From the NCBI RefSeq assembly GCF_014637405.1, contig NZ_BMEY01000005.1:152924-216923 (forward strand): a stretch of DNA of 64,000 nt, in the 5' to 3' direction. Under the pieces are notes generated by a model. The model saw nothing but the letters and a program-made list of their open reading frames with translations. It made no database searches and was not told where the DNA came from. The DNA is from Ornithinibacillus halotolerans. Its GTDB lineage: Bacteria; Bacillota; Bacilli; Bacillales; Amphibacillaceae. The number at the start of each line of letters is the position of its first letter. Position 1 is the first letter of the stretch. Shown piece after piece: positions 49,984 to 60,841 of this stretch. The position numbers and the translations under genes were made by a program.

Positions 49984-50884
49984 TCCATTTTTAAGACCTG
50001 GAATGACTTTGACTGGTAAATGGCACAAAAAACGATATGTAATTATTCGAAAGCTTGGAAATGGTGCCATTGGGTCTGTTTATCTATGTGAAGTAGGTGG
50101 AAGAAAAGCTGCATTAAAGATAAGTGATAAAGGTTCTTCTATTACTATGGAAGTTAATGTGTTGAAATCACTAGGGAAGGTCCAAGGGAAAAGACTTGGA
50201 CCTTATTTGTTGGATGTAGATGATTGGGTATCACCTACAGGAGAAATCTACTCATTTTATGTGATGGAATATATCCAAGGCGAGACACTTAATGAATTTA
50301 TGAAACAACATGGTAGTGAGTGGTTAGGTGTCTTTATGCTACAACTATTAACAGATTTAGAATATTTGCACCAAGCTGGCTGGGTTTTTGGAGATTTGAA
50401 AGTAGATAATTTAATTGTTACTTCCTCTCCTTCAAGAATAAGGTGGGTTGATGTTGGTGGTACAACTCAAATAGGAAGGTCTATTAAAGAATATACAGAG
50501 TTTTATGATAGAGGATATTGGGGATTGGGTACTAGAAAAGCAGACCCTAGTTATGATTTATTTGCCTTAGTAATGGTTTTTTTATCTGTCTTCTATCCTA
50601 AGCATTTTCAAAAGGGACCAAATCCTCAAGCGACTATATTTAGAAAAATTAATGATGTAAAAGCCTTACACCCTTATAGCAGTTGTTTAAAAAAAGCAAT
50701 CCAGGGAAAATATTTGACAAGTAAGGAAATGAAACAAGAGATATCTAAAATAATTTATGATTTACAAAAGCAACCAAATTCTCAACAAAGGAAAAAACAA
50801 AAAAACAAACCATCTATTTTGGAATCTATTGGTTTTTTAATAATTGCTTTAGGCTATTATTTAACATCGCTACTAATTCCTTAA
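49958..50884 (+). CDS. yabT: Serine/threonine protein kinase YabT
   Basis: This 308-residue Hanks-type kinase has a single C-terminal membrane segment (about 288-306) and no extracellular sensor domain. Seen motifs are a glycine loop LGNGAIGSVYLCE, Lys in KAALKIS, catalytic GDLKVDNLIV and, where DFG is expected, VDVGGTT. In B. subtilis YabT acts in sporulation and phosphorylates proteins such as RecA when stimulated by DNA. It is translationally overlapped with yabS. Confidence 0.9.
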   Translation: MNKTSSKHNPFLRPGMTLTGKWHKKRYVIIRKLGNGAIGSVYLCEVGGRKAALKISDKGSSITMEVNVLKSLGKVQGKRLGPYLLDVDDWVSPTGEIYSFYVMEYIQGETLNEFMKQHGSEWLGVFMLQLLTDLEYLHQAGWVFGDLKVDNLIVTSSPSRIRWVDVGGTTQIGRSIKEYTEFYDRGYWGLGTRKADPSYDLFALVMVFLSVFYPKHFQKGPNPQATIFRKINDVKALHPYSSCLKKAIQGKYLTSKEMKQEISKIIYDLQKQPNSQQRKKQKNKPSILESIGFLIIALGYYLTSLLIP

Positions 50885-50943
50885 TGGGGATACAGATAAT
50901 ATGGTAAAATAAAGGGACTAGATAGTTAAGAAGGTGCATTTTT

Positions 50944-52335
50944 ATGGATGATGTTGTCACGTCCTTTATTCAAAAACATCAGTTAATAAAACCTAATTCT
51001 ACCGTTTTAGTTGCTGTATCTGGTGGGCCAGATTCTATGGCATTGTTATATTACTTTAAGACTATTCGAGAAAAATGGCAGTTAAATCTTATTGCGCTCT
51101 CTGTGGATCATAAGTTACGCGGTGAGGAAAGTAAACAAGATCTTGAATTTGTAAGAGATATTTGTCATAGGTGGAATGTGGCCTTTGTAGGAACAGCGGT
51201 GGATGTGAAAAAACATAAAGAAAAACATCAAGTTGGCACACAAGTTGCTGCTCGAACGTTACGTTACCAATTCTTTGAAGAGCAAATGGAGAAATTCCAA
51301 GCAGACTACCTAGCTATTGCTCATCATGGGGATGACCAATTGGAAACCTTGGTTATGAGATTAGTACGTTCTGCAAATTCTAGTTCTCTAACTGGTATAT
51401 CTGCTAAAAGACCGTTTGCTTCTGGGGCTATTATTCGGCCACTCCTTTGTGTAACTAAGCAAGAGATAGAATCTTATTGTAAGAAGAACGATATCCAGTT
51501 TAGGCTTGATCCTTCTAATGAAAGTATTGACTATACACGTAACTATTTCCGAAAGAAGATTATTCCTCATTTAAAGAGTAAAAATGAAAATATACATAAA
51601 ACAATACAGTATCTTAGTGAATCTTTAGCAATGGATGAGGAATTTCTAAAGCAAGAGGCAATAAAGTTGTTTAATGAAGTAGTACAAGTGCAAGATAATC
51701 CTCGTAAAGTTATGTTCGATATTGATGTGTTTCAATCACGTGCATCTGCTTTACAAAGGCGTGCCTATCATCTAATATTAAACTATCTATATGAAGATGA
51801 TTTACCAAAGGATTTATCCTATGTCCATGAAGAACAAATCCAATCATTACTAAATAAAGAAAATGGTACGATTCAAATTGATTTTCCTCGGCATTTGAGG
51901 GTAGAAAAAGCATATAATAAACTTATCTTTTATTTTCATCATCATAATAAAATTCCATCACCATTCCATGAATTTTTACCCATTCCCGGGGAAGTGGTTT
52001 TACCTAATGGAGGGAAAATATACGCTACATATATAGATGAAATCCCATGCCATGATAAATATACATATATTTGTACGAGTGAAATTACTCTTCCTTTACA
52101 AGTGAGGACCCGTCAACCGGGTGATCGGATGACTTGGAAAGGGTTAAATGGTAGTAAAAAAATAAAAGATATTTTTATCGATGAAAAAATACCATTACAT
52201 GAACGGAATAGTTGGCCGATAGTAACGGATAATAAAGGGGATATTATTTGGCTAGTAGGATTAAGGAAACAAGAAATTATGCCAAATAAGGGTAAATCAA
52301 TATATATAAAGTTAAATTATGAACAGGGTACTTAG
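50944..52335 (+). CDS. tilS: tRNA(Ile)-lysidine synthase
   Basis: TilS turns C34 of tRNA-Ile(CAU) into lysidine, so it reads AUA. The 463-residue protein has the N-type ATP-pyrophosphatase loop [13 protein letters not shown] near 27, [21 protein letters not shown] and a C-terminal tRNA-binding domain. It is followed by hprT after 14 bases, the conserved tilS-hprT-ftsH order. Confidence 0.95.
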   Translation: MDDVVTSFIQKHQLIKPNSTVLVAVSGGPDSMALLYYFKTIREKWQLNLIALSVDHKLRGEESKQDLEFVRDICHRWNVAFVGTAVDVKKHKEKHQVGTQVAARTLRYQFFEEQMEKFQADYLAIAHHGDDQLETLVMRLVRSANSSSLTGISAKRPFASGAIIRPLLCVTKQEIESYCKKNDIQFRLDPSNESIDYTRNYFRKKIIPHLKSKNENIHKTIQYLSESLAMDEEFLKQEAIKLFNEVVQVQDNPRKVMFDIDVFQSRASALQRRAYHLILNYLYEDDLPKDLSYVHEEQIQSLLNKENGTIQIDFPRHLRVEKAYNKLIFYFHHHNKIPSPFHEFLPIPGEVVLPNGGKIYATYIDEIPCHDKYTYICTSEITLPLQVRTRQPGDRMTWKGLNGSKKIKDIFIDEKIPLHERNSWPIVTDNKGDIIWLVGLRKQEIMPNKGKSIYIKLNYEQGT

Positions 52336-52349
52336 TAGGAGGGTTATTT

Positions 52350-52898
52350 TTGCATAACGATATTAAAGAAATACTTATCACAGAAGAAGAAATACAGGCT
52401 AAATGTAAAGAACTAGGAGAGCAGCTAACGAAAGAATACGAAGGTCGTTTTCCATTAGTAATTGGTGTGTTAAAAGGTGCATTACCGTTTATGTCAGATG
52501 TGTTACGACAAGTTCACACCCATTTAGAAATGGATTTCATGGATGTTTCAAGTTATGGTGGAACAAGTACAGTATCATCAGGTGAAGTCAAAATCTTAAA
52601 AGACTTAAATACAAAAGTAGAAGGTCGTGACTTACTAATAATTGAAGATATTATTGACAGTGGAAACACATTACGTTATTTAGTTGATCTATTTAAATAT
52701 CGTAAAGCTAAATCCGTGAAAATAGTTACGTTACTTGATAAACCAACTGGTCGTACTGCTGAAATCCAAGCAGATTTAGTCGGATTTGAAGTCCCAGATG
52801 CATTTGTTGTGGGGTATGGATTGGACTATGATGAAAAATACCGTAATCTCCCATACATTGGTGTATTAAAACCAGAGATTTATGGAGCAAGTGAATAA
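52350..52898 (+). CDS. hprT: Hypoxanthine-guanine phosphoribosyltransferase
   Basis: This purine salvage enzyme converts hypoxanthine and guanine with PRPP. The 182-residue protein has the PRPP motif [14 protein letters not shown] and [14 protein letters not shown]. The start is TTG with AGGAGGG 6 bases upstream. In B. subtilis HprT and TilS also bind together to activate ftsH transcription; conservation of order suggests the same possibility here. Confidence 0.96.
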   Translation: MHNDIKEILITEEEIQAKCKELGEQLTKEYEGRFPLVIGVLKGALPFMSDVLRQVHTHLEMDFMDVSSYGGTSTVSSGEVKILKDLNTKVEGRDLLIIEDIIDSGNTLRYLVDLFKYRKAKSVKIVTLLDKPTGRTAEIQADLVGFEVPDAFVVGYGLDYDEKYRNLPYIGVLKPEIYGASE

Positions 52899-52941
52899 AA
52901 TAGATAGCAATTATGCTGCCCTTTATTTAGGGAGTAATTAG

Positions 52942-52969
52942 TTGAAAAATTTAAATTTTATATGATACT
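52942..52969 (+). promoter_or_regulatory. Sigma-A promoter of ftsH
   Basis: TTGAAA, a 16-base spacer and GATACT lie about 40 bases upstream of ftsH. Confidence 0.45.
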
Positions 52970-53007
52970 ATTGTTAATAGTTTTTCCCGTTTGGGAGGAG
53001 GTAGGCA

Positions 53008-54987
53008 ATGAACCGAGTATTCCGTAGTGCGTTTTTTTACTTAATTATATTTTTGGGTATTATAGCCGTCATCAGTTTATTAAGTGGCCAGCATGAACAA
53101 GCAGAAGAGTTAGATGTACAAGAATTTATGCAGTCACTTGAATCTGGCGAAATAAAAAATATGACGATGCAGCCCGTAAATGGTATTTATCGAATTTCAG
53201 GGGATCTGACTAATGACAAAGAATTTGTAGCACAGGTACCTGATAATGAAGAAGTAATTGCTGATATTACTAGAATGGGACGAGAACAAAGTGTCCTAAA
53301 AGTTCTACCAATGGATCAGCCAAGTATTTGGGTAACACTCCTAACAACAATGATTCCTTTCTTAATCATTGGACTGTTATTCTTCTTCTTACTTAGCCAA
53401 GCTCAAGGAGGCGGCGGTGGCCGTGTGATGAACTTTGGTAAAAGTAAGGCGAAAATGTATAACGAAGAAAAGAAAAAAGTTCGTTTTACCGATGTTGCTG
53501 GTGCTGATGAAGAAAAGCAAGAGCTTGTAGAAGTGGTTGAATTCTTAAAAGATCCACGTAAATTCTCTGCGATTGGTGCAAGAATTCCTAAAGGTGTTCT
53601 TTTAGTTGGACCTCCAGGGACTGGTAAAACGTTACTAGCAAGAGCTGTTGCTGGTGAAGCAGGAGTTCCATTCTTCTCCATCAGTGGTTCCGACTTCGTA
53701 GAAATGTTTGTTGGTGTCGGTGCATCTCGTGTCCGTGATTTATTCGAAAATGCAAAGAAAAACGCACCTTGTATAATATTTATTGATGAAATTGATGCTG
53801 TTGGACGTCAACGTGGTGCTGGTCTTGGCGGCGGCCATGATGAACGTGAACAGACATTAAACCAATTACTAGTTGAGATGGATGGTTTCGGTGCTAATGA
53901 AGGAATCATTATTATTGCAGCGACAAACCGCCCTGATATCCTAGACCCAGCTTTACTGCGCCCAGGTCGTTTTGATAGACAAATTACAGTTGATCGTCCT
54001 GATGTTAAAGGTCGTCAAGAAGTATTAAAGGTTCACGCGAAAGGTAAACCATTACATGCTTCTGTTGATTTAAAAACAATTGCAATGCGTACACCAGGGT
54101 TCTCTGGTGCAGATTTAGAAAACCTTCTTAACGAAGCAGCTTTAGTTGCAGCTAGACGAGATAAGAAGGAAATTGATATGACAGATGTCGATGAGGCAAT
54201 CGACCGTGTAATTGCAGGTCCAGCTAAGAAGAATAGGGTCATATCAGAGAAAGAGCGAAATATTGTTGCATACCATGAAAGTGGTCATACAATAATCGGT
54301 ATGGTATTAGATGATGCTGATATAGTTCATAAAGTTACTATCGTACCTCGTGGTCAAGCGGGTGGATATGCTGTAATGCTTCCAAAAGAAGATCGTTACT
54401 TTATGACAAAACCAGAGCTTTTCGATAAAATTACAGGTCTATTAGGAGGTCGTGTAGCTGAGGAAATTATCTTCGGTGAGGTAAGTACAGGAGCCTCTAA
54501 TGACTTCCAACGTGCTACTGGAATTGCACGTCGTATGATTACTGAATTTGGTATGAGTGATAAATTAGGACCATTACAATACAGTAGTGGTGGAGGAGAA
54601 GTTTTCTTAGGTAGAGATATTGGTAATGATCAAAACTACAGTGATGCAATTGCACATGATATCGATAAAGAAATGCAAAACTTTATTAACTACTGTTATG
54701 ATCGTGCGAAGACAATTCTTACTGAAAATCGTGACAAACTAGAACTTATTGCTCAAACACTTCTAGAAGTAGAGACATTAGATGCAAGACAAATAAAATC
54801 TCTATTTGAAGATGGCGTACTTCCTGAACCGGAAGAGTTTGATGATGAGGAATCAGATAAGGATGTAAAAGTAAATATCAACTCCAAGAAAGACGATAAC
54901 CTTGTTGATTCTTATGAGGAAGCTAAAGAAAAAGCAGAGGAAAAGCTTAAAAGGGAAAATGAAGATAACGCGGATAACAAAGAATAA
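53008..54987 (+). CDS. ftsH: ATP-dependent zinc metalloprotease FtsH
   Basis: FtsH is a hexameric membrane AAA+ protease that degrades damaged membrane and regulatory proteins. The 659-residue protein has two membrane segments (about 8-25 and 107-130), Walker A GPPGTGKT (about 201-208), Walker [16 protein letters not shown] with RPGRFDRQ and the zinc site YHESGHT (about 422). The metal-binding motif is HESGH rather than the more common HEAGH. The tail is acidic. A terminator follows. Confidence 0.97.
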   Translation: MNRVFRSAFFYLIIFLGIIAVISLLSGQHEQAEELDVQEFMQSLESGEIKNMTMQPVNGIYRISGDLTNDKEFVAQVPDNEEVIADITRMGREQSVLKVLPMDQPSIWVTLLTTMIPFLIIGLLFFFLLSQAQGGGGGRVMNFGKSKAKMYNEEKKKVRFTDVAGADEEKQELVEVVEFLKDPRKFSAIGARIPKGVLLVGPPGTGKTLLARAVAGEAGVPFFSISGSDFVEMFVGVGASRVRDLFENAKKNAPCIIFIDEIDAVGRQRGAGLGGGHDEREQTLNQLLVEMDGFGANEGIIIIAATNRPDILDPALLRPGRFDRQITVDRPDVKGRQEVLKVHAKGKPLHASVDLKTIAMRTPGFSGADLENLLNEAALVAARRDKKEIDMTDVDEAIDRVIAGPAKKNRVISEKERNIVAYHESGHTIIGMVLDDADIVHKVTIVPRGQAGGYAVMLPKEDRYFMTKPELFDKITGLLGGRVAEEIIFGEVSTGASNDFQRATGIARRMITEFGMSDKLGPLQYSSGGGEVFLGRDIGNDQNYSDAIAHDIDKEMQNFINYCYDRAKTILTENRDKLELIAQTLLEVETLDARQIKSLFEDGVLPEPEEFDDEESDKDVKVNINSKKDDNLVDSYEEAKEKAEEKLKRENEDNADNKE

Positions 54988-54989
54988 TA

Positions 54990-55026
54990 TGAAAGACAGC
55001 CTAATTCAGAGGCTGTCTTTTTTTGA
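54990..55026 (+). terminator. Terminator of ftsH
   Basis: The stem AAAGACAGCC/GGCTGTCTTT is followed by T5. Confidence 0.85.
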
Positions 55027-55164
55027 TATTCAACTTTCTAATAATACTTCCAGTTTCACTTACCTTTTTATATTTGGTATATTATTAAAGACTCATTTAT
55101 TAACTCAGATTCATTCGTAAAATATTCGTTCCAATACACAAACTATATAGGAAGGACTCACACC

Positions 55165-55932
55165 ATGTTATTTGTATTAGATGTTGGGAATACCAATACA
55201 GTATTAGGTGTCTTTTGTGATGATGAATTAAAATACCATTGGCGAATTAAGACAGATCGCTATAAAACAGAAGATGAATTTGCAATGCTAGTAAAGTCTT
55301 TATTTGAATGTAATGGAATTCATTTTACTGATATTACCGATGTAGTTATCTCTTCTGTTGTACCACCAATCATGTCTTCTTTAGAAAGAATGTGTACATT
55401 GTACTTTAATCTTGACCCATTAGTTGTAGGTAAAGAATCAGTAAAAACAAACTTAAAAATGTGTTATCCAAATCCAAGCGAAATTGGAGCAGATCGTATC
55501 GTGAATGCCGTGGGTGCATTGAAAGAACACCAAGCACCAATAATCATAATTGATTTTGGAACGGCTACAACATACTGTTATATTAATGAAGAAGAAGAAT
55601 ATTGTGGAGGAGTTATTTCCCCAGGGATTAATATTTCAATGGAAGCTTTGTACCAAAGAGCATCGAAGCTCCCAAAGATTGAAATAGAAGCTCCTAAAAA
55701 TGTAGTAGGAACATCGACAATTGAAGCAATGAAGTCAGGGCTATTTTACGGATATATCGGTCAAGTGGATGGAATTGTAAGCCGTATTAAGAAAAATTCC
55801 GGAAAAGAAGCACATGTAATTGCGACAGGCGGATTATCCCAGCTAATAGGGGAGTCCTCCGAAACGATTAATTCTGTTGATCCATTTTTAACACTAAAGG
55901 GATTATATGAAATATACAAAATGAACAAGTAA
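55165..55932 (+). CDS. coaX: Type III pantothenate kinase
   Basis: CoaX makes the first step of coenzyme A synthesis and needs a monovalent cation but is not inhibited by CoA. The 255-residue ASKHA-fold protein begins [16 protein letters not shown] and has [13 protein letters not shown] and [10 protein letters not shown]. It has an AAGGACTC-type weak ribosome site. It leads hslO-yacD. Confidence 0.95.
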   Translation: MLFVLDVGNTNTVLGVFCDDELKYHWRIKTDRYKTEDEFAMLVKSLFECNGIHFTDITDVVISSVVPPIMSSLERMCTLYFNLDPLVVGKESVKTNLKMCYPNPSEIGADRIVNAVGALKEHQAPIIIIDFGTATTYCYINEEEEYCGGVISPGINISMEALYQRASKLPKIEIEAPKNVVGTSTIEAMKSGLFYGYIGQVDGIVSRIKKNSGKEAHVIATGGLSQLIGESSETINSVDPFLTLKGLYEIYKMNK

Positions 55933-55945
55933 AGGAGTTTTTCAC

Positions 55946-56818
55946 ATGTCAGATTACTTAATTAGAGGAACTGCATTAGATGGCATGGTTCGTGCATTTG
56001 CTATAAGGTCTACTAAAATGGTAGAAGAAGCAAGAAGAAGGCAAGATACTTGGGCTACAGCATCTGCTGCAATGGGTCGTACAATGACTATTTCTGCAAT
56101 GATGGCAGCTATGCTAAAAGGAGATAACTCTATTACAGTCAAAGTTGAGGGTGGTGGTCCCATCGGTGCAATAGTGGTTGATGCTAATGCTAAAGGTGAG
56201 GTTCGTGCCTATGTTACCAATCCTCATGTTGATTTTGACTTAAATGAAAAAGGTAAACTAGACGTACGTCGTGCTGTTGGTACAACCGGAAGTTTAAGTA
56301 TTGTAAAAGATTTAGGATTACGTGACTTTTTCACAGGTCAGGTACCAATAGTTTCCGGGGAAATAAGTGAGGATTTTACTTATTACTTTGCTACATCTGA
56401 ACAAGTTCCGTCAGCTGTTGGAGCGGGTGTACTTGTGAACCCAGATCTTACAATTTTAGCAAGCGGTGGTTTTATTGTTCAAGTGATGCCTGGAGCAGAT
56501 GATACAGCAATCGGACAATTAGAGGAACGGATTCAATCATTCCCACCTATATCTTCCCTAGTACGTGAAGGCAAAACACCTGAAGAAATATTGGAGCTGT
56601 TATTTAAAGATGGTGGTTTAAAAATTCACGAGAAGATGCCGGTTCAATTTAAGTGTAAATGCTCAAAGGAAAGATTGGCGAATGCGATTATCGGTTTAGG
56701 TAAAGATGAAATAAAACAAATGATTGAAGAAGATCACGGAGCTGAAGCAAGTTGCCATTTCTGTAACGAAACATATCGCTTCTCAGAAGAAGAACTTGAA
56801 TCATTAATCCAGGAATAA
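55946..56818 (+). CDS. hslO: Redox-regulated chaperone Hsp33
   Basis: Hsp33 is activated by oxidative stress when a zinc-bound set of cysteines forms disulfides. The 290-residue protein has the N-terminal chaperone core ([19 protein letters not shown]) and the C-terminal redox switch CKC and CHFC. Size matches B. subtilis (291). It follows coaX by 13 bases with AAAGGAG. Confidence 0.95.
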   Translation: MSDYLIRGTALDGMVRAFAIRSTKMVEEARRRQDTWATASAAMGRTMTISAMMAAMLKGDNSITVKVEGGGPIGAIVVDANAKGEVRAYVTNPHVDFDLNEKGKLDVRRAVGTTGSLSIVKDLGLRDFFTGQVPIVSGEISEDFTYYFATSEQVPSAVGAGVLVNPDLTILASGGFIVQVMPGADDTAIGQLEERIQSFPPISSLVREGKTPEEILELLFKDGGLKIHEKMPVQFKCKCSKERLANAIIGLGKDEIKQMIEEDHGAEASCHFCNETYRFSEEELESLIQE

Positions 56819-56835
56819 GTTAAGAGGAATGTACT

Positions 56836-57735
56836 ATGTCGAAAAAATTGCTACTCAGTATTACTATACTACTCCTAATTACTAATGTAACTACAATGCT
56901 TCTTTGGAAAAATGACCAATCAGAAGGCACTTTAGTTGAGGACGAGAAAATTGATACAAAAAAACCAGTTGCAACAATAGCTGGAACAGATATAACATAT
57001 GAAGAATGGATGGGATCATTACGAGTTAATCATGGTAAAAAGGAACTAAAGAACATGATTGATCGCTCTATCGTGGAGAAACTTGCAGATGAAAGTAATA
57101 TAACAGTAAGCGATAAAATAATTGAGAGAGATATTGCTCTATTGACAACGATGCAAGGTGTAACTAAAAAGGAAACACTTGATGAATTAGAAAAAAAATG
57201 GCGAGACGATATAATATATCGTTATCAGCTCGAAGCACTTCTTGCACAAGATATCCAAGTTGATGAGCAAGATATTCAAGCTTATTATACAAAGTATAAG
57301 AATCAATATCAGTTTAATGAGTCATTACAGTTTTCTCATATATTAGTTTCGACAATGGATGAAGCTGAGAAAATTTATAAAGAGTTAGAAGAAGGGGCTT
57401 CTTTTCCTTTGTTAGCAAAAGAATATTCTATTGATGATGAAACGAAAGCTAATGGTGGTTATCTCGGATTTAATTCTAAAAACACTGAGTTTTTACCGGC
57501 TAATTATTTTGAGATTGCTGAGGAGCTAAGTGAGTATTCGTTCAGTAAACCTTTTGTAACAAACAACGGAGTAGCTATTCTCTATTTGCACAAATATTTA
57601 CCGGAGATAAGTTACTCATATGATGAACTAAAACCATATATACGAAGTGAACTTGCATTACAGTCAACAGATCAACATTTAAACTCAGATCCATTATGGG
57701 AAAAAATAGATATAAATTGGATATATGGAGAATAA
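56836..57735 (+). CDS. yacD: PpiC/SurA-type peptidyl-prolyl isomerase YacD
   Basis: This 299-residue protein is anchored by one N-terminal membrane segment (about 4-22, no lipobox Cys), then has a SurA-like helical part (ATIAGTDITYEEW, about 45) and a parvulin domain (about 155-245; LQFSHILVSTMDEA and GGYLGF). It is related to foldase PrsA and probably helps fold exported proteins. It follows hslO by 17 bases. A terminator is found about 55 bases after the stop. Confidence 0.88.
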   Translation: MSKKLLLSITILLLITNVTTMLLWKNDQSEGTLVEDEKIDTKKPVATIAGTDITYEEWMGSLRVNHGKKELKNMIDRSIVEKLADESNITVSDKIIERDIALLTTMQGVTKKETLDELEKKWRDDIIYRYQLEALLAQDIQVDEQDIQAYYTKYKNQYQFNESLQFSHILVSTMDEAEKIYKELEEGASFPLLAKEYSIDDETKANGGYLGFNSKNTEFLPANYFEIAEELSEYSFSKPFVTNNGVAILYLHKYLPEISYSYDELKPYIRSELALQSTDQHLNSDPLWEKIDINWIYGE

Positions 57736-57789
57736 TATATAATTGAATAGTGACTTTGTTACTGCAACATGCAACAGTAACCATATAGC

Positions 57790-57828
57790 AAAAGCATCTC
57801 CGAGTATTATTCGGAAATGCTTTTTTTC
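57790..57828 (+). terminator. Terminator of coaX-hslO-yacD
   Basis: The stem AAGCATCTCCGA/TCGGAAATGCTT has one mismatch and is followed by T7. Confidence 0.8.
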
Positions 57829-57942
57829 TAGTAAAATAACCCGCCTATTTATAGTTGTTTTAGTTGACAGTAAGTACTATTTAAGATTACATTATATATA
57901 AATCCTATAAGTTTAGTAGGAATTATAAGGAGGTAATTGTTA

Positions 57943-58869
57943 ATGAGAGTAGCAGATAATATTACCGGCTTAATCGGTGAAACACCAATTGTAAAATTAA
58001 ACCATTTAACGGATGAAAATAGTGCGGATGTATATGTCAAATTAGAATACTTTAATCCAGGTAGTTCCGTAAAAGATCGTATTGCACTAGCGATGATTGA
58101 GGCAGCTGAAAAAGATGGAACTCTAAAAGAAGGCGGGACAATTGTTGAGCCAACTAGTGGAAACACTGGAATTGGATTAGCTATGGTAGCGGCTGCTAAA
58201 GGATACCGTACTGTAATTGTTATGCCAGAAACAATGAGTAAAGAGCGCCGTAATATTTTACGTGCTTATGGAGCAGAATTAATTCTAACTCCAGGTCCAG
58301 ATGGAATGAAAGGTGCTATTAAAAAGGCGGAAGAATTAGCTAAAGAAAAAGGCTATTTCATGCCACAACAGTTTAACAACCCTGCCAATCCAGAAGTACA
58401 TGCTCGTACAACAGGCCAAGAAATTGTTAAGCAAATGAACGATGGCTTAGATGCATTTGTATCAGGTGTTGGTACTGGTGGAACGGTAACAGGTGCTGGA
58501 AAAGTAATTAAAGACCACTTTGATGGTGTTAAGGTATATGCAGTAGAACCAACAGATTCAGCGGTACTATCAGGTGGAAATCCTGGACCACATAAAATCC
58601 AAGGGCTAGGTGCCGGGTTTGTTCCCACAGTATTAAATACAGAAGTGTATGACGGGGTAATTCAAGTTTCTAACGATGAAGCATTTGAAGCATCACGAAA
58701 AGTGGCGAAAACTAATGGAATCTTAGGCGGTATTTCATCTGGTGCAGCAGTAGTGGCAGCCTTAAGAGTCGCTAAAGATTTAGGAAAAGGTAAAAAGGTG
58801 TTAGCAGTTTTACCTGATAATGGAGAAAGATATCTTTCTACTCCGCTTTATCAATTTGATGAAGAATAA
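57943..58869 (+). CDS. cysK: Cysteine synthase A
   Basis: CysK is an O-acetylserine (thiol)-lyase using PLP. The 308-residue protein, the same length as in B. subtilis, has the PLP lysine in [11 protein letters not shown], the substrate loop PTSGNTGIG and the phosphate loop [11 protein letters not shown] chose ATG 57943 because AAGGAGG lies 9 bases before it. A sequence reading TTAGTAGGAATTAT just upstream slightly resembles a CymR box; that is weak. In B. subtilis CymR-regulated cysK starts the pab-folate region. Confidence 0.95.
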   Translation: MRVADNITGLIGETPIVKLNHLTDENSADVYVKLEYFNPGSSVKDRIALAMIEAAEKDGTLKEGGTIVEPTSGNTGIGLAMVAAAKGYRTVIVMPETMSKERRNILRAYGAELILTPGPDGMKGAIKKAEELAKEKGYFMPQQFNNPANPEVHARTTGQEIVKQMNDGLDAFVSGVGTGGTVTGAGKVIKDHFDGVKVYAVEPTDSAVLSGGNPGPHKIQGLGAGFVPTVLNTEVYDGVIQVSNDEAFEASRKVAKTNGILGGISSGAAVVAALRVAKDLGKGKKVLAVLPDNGERYLSTPLYQFDEE

Positions 58870-58876
58870 ATATTTA

Positions 58877-58914
58877 AAAGGCTAGTATCAGAAAATGATG
58901 CTAGCCTTTTTTTA
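58877..58914 (+). terminator. Terminator of cysK
   Basis: The stem AAAGGCTAG(C)ATCA/TGATGCTAGCCTTT is followed by T4-7. It lies upstream of folP, so an open frame starting inside it is not the true start of folP. Confidence 0.85.
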
Positions 58915-58963
58915 TTGTGATAGGATGGTACTAGAAATTGTATTAAGAAGGAGAAATCCATTT

Positions 58964-59785
58964 ATGATCTTAAAAACAACATCAAAAACATATGATTTGT
59001 CTAAACGAACATATATTATGGGAATATTAAATGTTACACCAGATTCATTTTCGGATGGTGGTAGCTATACAACAATAGAAAAGGCAGTAGAACAAGCTGT
59101 AAAAATGGAACGTCTTGGAGCGGATATTATCGATATCGGAGGCGAATCTACTCGCCCAGATCATGCTCCTATTTCTGTAGAGGAAGAATTAGAGCGTGTC
59201 CTTCCTATCATTAAAGCAGTAAAAGATGCGATAAGTATTCCGATATCTATAGATACGTACAAAGCGGAAACAGCTAGACAAGCAATCGAGGCGGGAGCAG
59301 AAATTATTAATGATGTGTGGGGAGCAAAGAAAGAACCAGAAATAGCTAGCATTGCTGCACGTTATAATGTACCTATTATTCTTATGCATAATCGTACAAA
59401 TGAAAACTATACTTCGTTACTAGATGATATGAAGTGTGACTTAGAAGAAAGTATTGAAATTGCATTACGTGCTGGAGTACCAGTGGAAAATATTATACTA
59501 GATCCAGGTATAGGATTTGCTAAAAATGCAAAAGACAATCTCGTCGTAATGAATAATCTAGATAAGCTAACAAATATGGGTTACCCCTTATTATTGGCAA
59601 CTTCTAGAAAACGGTTTATAGGGGAAGTACTGAATGTCCCACCAAAAGAAAGAGACAACGGTACCGCAGCCACAACATGTTTAGGCATTTCAAAGGGAGC
59701 AAATATAGTACGAGTTCATAATGTGAAATTACATGTTGAAGTGGCAAAAATGATGGATGCTATGTTAAGGGTGGAGGAGAAATAA
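58964..59785 (+). CDS. folP: Dihydropteroate synthase
   Basis: FolP condenses p-aminobenzoate with the pterin pyrophosphate; it is the sulfonamide target. The 273-residue TIM barrel has ILNVTPDSFSDGG, GGESTRP and DPGIGFAKN. The ATG at 58964 has AAGGAGA upstream. In B. subtilis the gene is called sul and is preceded by pabBAC, which are missing from this place. It shares one base of its stop codon with folB. Confidence 0.95.
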   Translation: MILKTTSKTYDLSKRTYIMGILNVTPDSFSDGGSYTTIEKAVEQAVKMERLGADIIDIGGESTRPDHAPISVEEELERVLPIIKAVKDAISIPISIDTYKAETARQAIEAGAEIINDVWGAKKEPEIASIAARYNVPIILMHNRTNENYTSLLDDMKCDLEESIEIALRAGVPVENIILDPGIGFAKNAKDNLVVMNNLDKLTNMGYPLLLATSRKRFIGEVLNVPPKERDNGTAATTCLGISKGANIVRVHNVKLHVEVAKMMDAMLRVEEK

Positions 59786-60153
59786 TGGATAAAATTATCT
59801 TAACTAATATGAGATTTTATGGATTTCACGGATTGCTTCCTGAAGAGAAAAAATTAGGACAACGATTTAATGTCGATTTAGAGTTATATTTAGATACGAG
59901 TAAAGCGGGAAATAGTGATAATATGCATTACTCCATAGATTATAGTAAAGTATATCAAAAGGTAAAAGCCGTTGTGGAAGGTAAATCAAAAAATCTCATC
60001 GAAGCGGTAGCTGAATCAGTAGCTGCTAATTTGTTAGCTTCTTTTACTCTTTTAGAAGCTTGCAGGGTGAAGGTTATAAAACCAGACCCTCCTATCCCAG
60101 GACATTATGAATCAGTAGCCGTAGAAATTTTCCGGGAGAAGTCACATGAATAA
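59785..60153 (+). CDS. folB: Dihydroneopterin aldolase
   Basis: FolB cleaves dihydroneopterin in folate synthesis. The 122-residue protein contains MRFYGFHGLLPEEKKLGQRF, the catalytic Glu and Tyr region DYSKVYQKV, and KPDPPIPGHYESVAVEI. Its start overlaps the folP stop (TAATG) and it overlaps folK by 8 bases. Confidence 0.95.
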   Translation: MDKIILTNMRFYGFHGLLPEEKKLGQRFNVDLELYLDTSKAGNSDNMHYSIDYSKVYQKVKAVVEGKSKNLIEAVAESVAANLLASFTLLEACRVKVIKPDPPIPGHYESVAVEIFREKSHE

Positions 60154-60658
60154 AGCATATATTGCATTAGGAACTAATATAGAACCAAGAATAAAATACT
60201 TAAAAGATGCCATTAGCATACTGGAAGAAAGTCAAATGATACAAATTCAAAGTAAGTCTTCTATTTACGAAACTCCTCCAGTTGGTTATACAGATCAAGC
60301 CGACTTTTTAAATATGGTGATTGAACTGAAGACAAGCTTAACTTCCAATCAGTTATTGACTCTATGCCAACAAATAGAAGGTGAGTTAGGGAGAAAAAGG
60401 GTAATTCGGAATGGACCAAGAACGATTGACCTAGATATCCTAGTATATAACCAAGAAAGTAAAAAAACAGACGAGCTAATTTTGCCTCACCCTAGAATGC
60501 ATCAGCGAGGGTTTGTATTAATCCCTTTGAATGAAATTGCACCTGATTTAGCAGTTCCAACCTTGAAAAGTTCAGTTAGCGAATTGCTTCAAGCACTTCC
60601 TGAAAAAGAGAAAAGGGACATAACACAATGGATACAGACAGACTCGGAAGAAGAATAA
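60146..60658 (+). CDS. folK: 2-amino-4-hydroxy-6-hydroxymethyldihydropteridine pyrophosphokinase
   Basis: FolK activates the pterin with ATP pyrophosphate before FolP. The 170-residue protein shows ALGTNIEPRIKYL, GRKRVIRNGPRTIDLDIL (the PPK signature) and LPHPRMHQRGFVLIPL. It is coupled to folB and overlaps yazB by 31 bases. Confidence 0.95.
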   Translation: MNKAYIALGTNIEPRIKYLKDAISILEESQMIQIQSKSSIYETPPVGYTDQADFLNMVIELKTSLTSNQLLTLCQQIEGELGRKRVIRNGPRTIDLDILVYNQESKKTDELILPHPRMHQRGFVLIPLNEIAPDLAVPTLKSSVSELLQALPEKEKRDITQWIQTDSEEE

Positions 60659-60840
60659 AAGCTTATCGTAAGTTAAAAGGGTATACACAAGTTATGTTCG
60701 CAAAAGAACTTAACATTTCCTTGAATATTTTAGGAGAGATTGAAAGAGGCACTCGAAAGATAACAGAGGAAAATATAAAAAAAATATCAGATACACTTAA
60801 TATAGATAAAAATGAAATACTTGGAGTGGAGGACAAATGA
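60628..60840 (+). CDS. yazB: XRE-family DNA-binding protein YazB
   Basis: This 70-residue protein is essentially one helix-turn-helix (GRRIKAYRKLKGYTQVMFAKELNIS, LGEIERGTRKIT). It is embedded in the folate operon like B. subtilis YazB; the regulated target is unknown. Its start lies in the end of folK and its stop is followed one base later by the dusB start. Confidence 0.9.
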   Translation: MDTDRLGRRIKAYRKLKGYTQVMFAKELNISLNILGEIERGTRKITEENIKKISDTLNIDKNEILGVEDK

Positions 60841-60841
60841 C

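Noticed and set aside
58895..58963. N-terminal extension of folP
   Set aside because: It would start inside the cysK terminator hairpin and is not family-like; ATG 58964 has a ribosome site.
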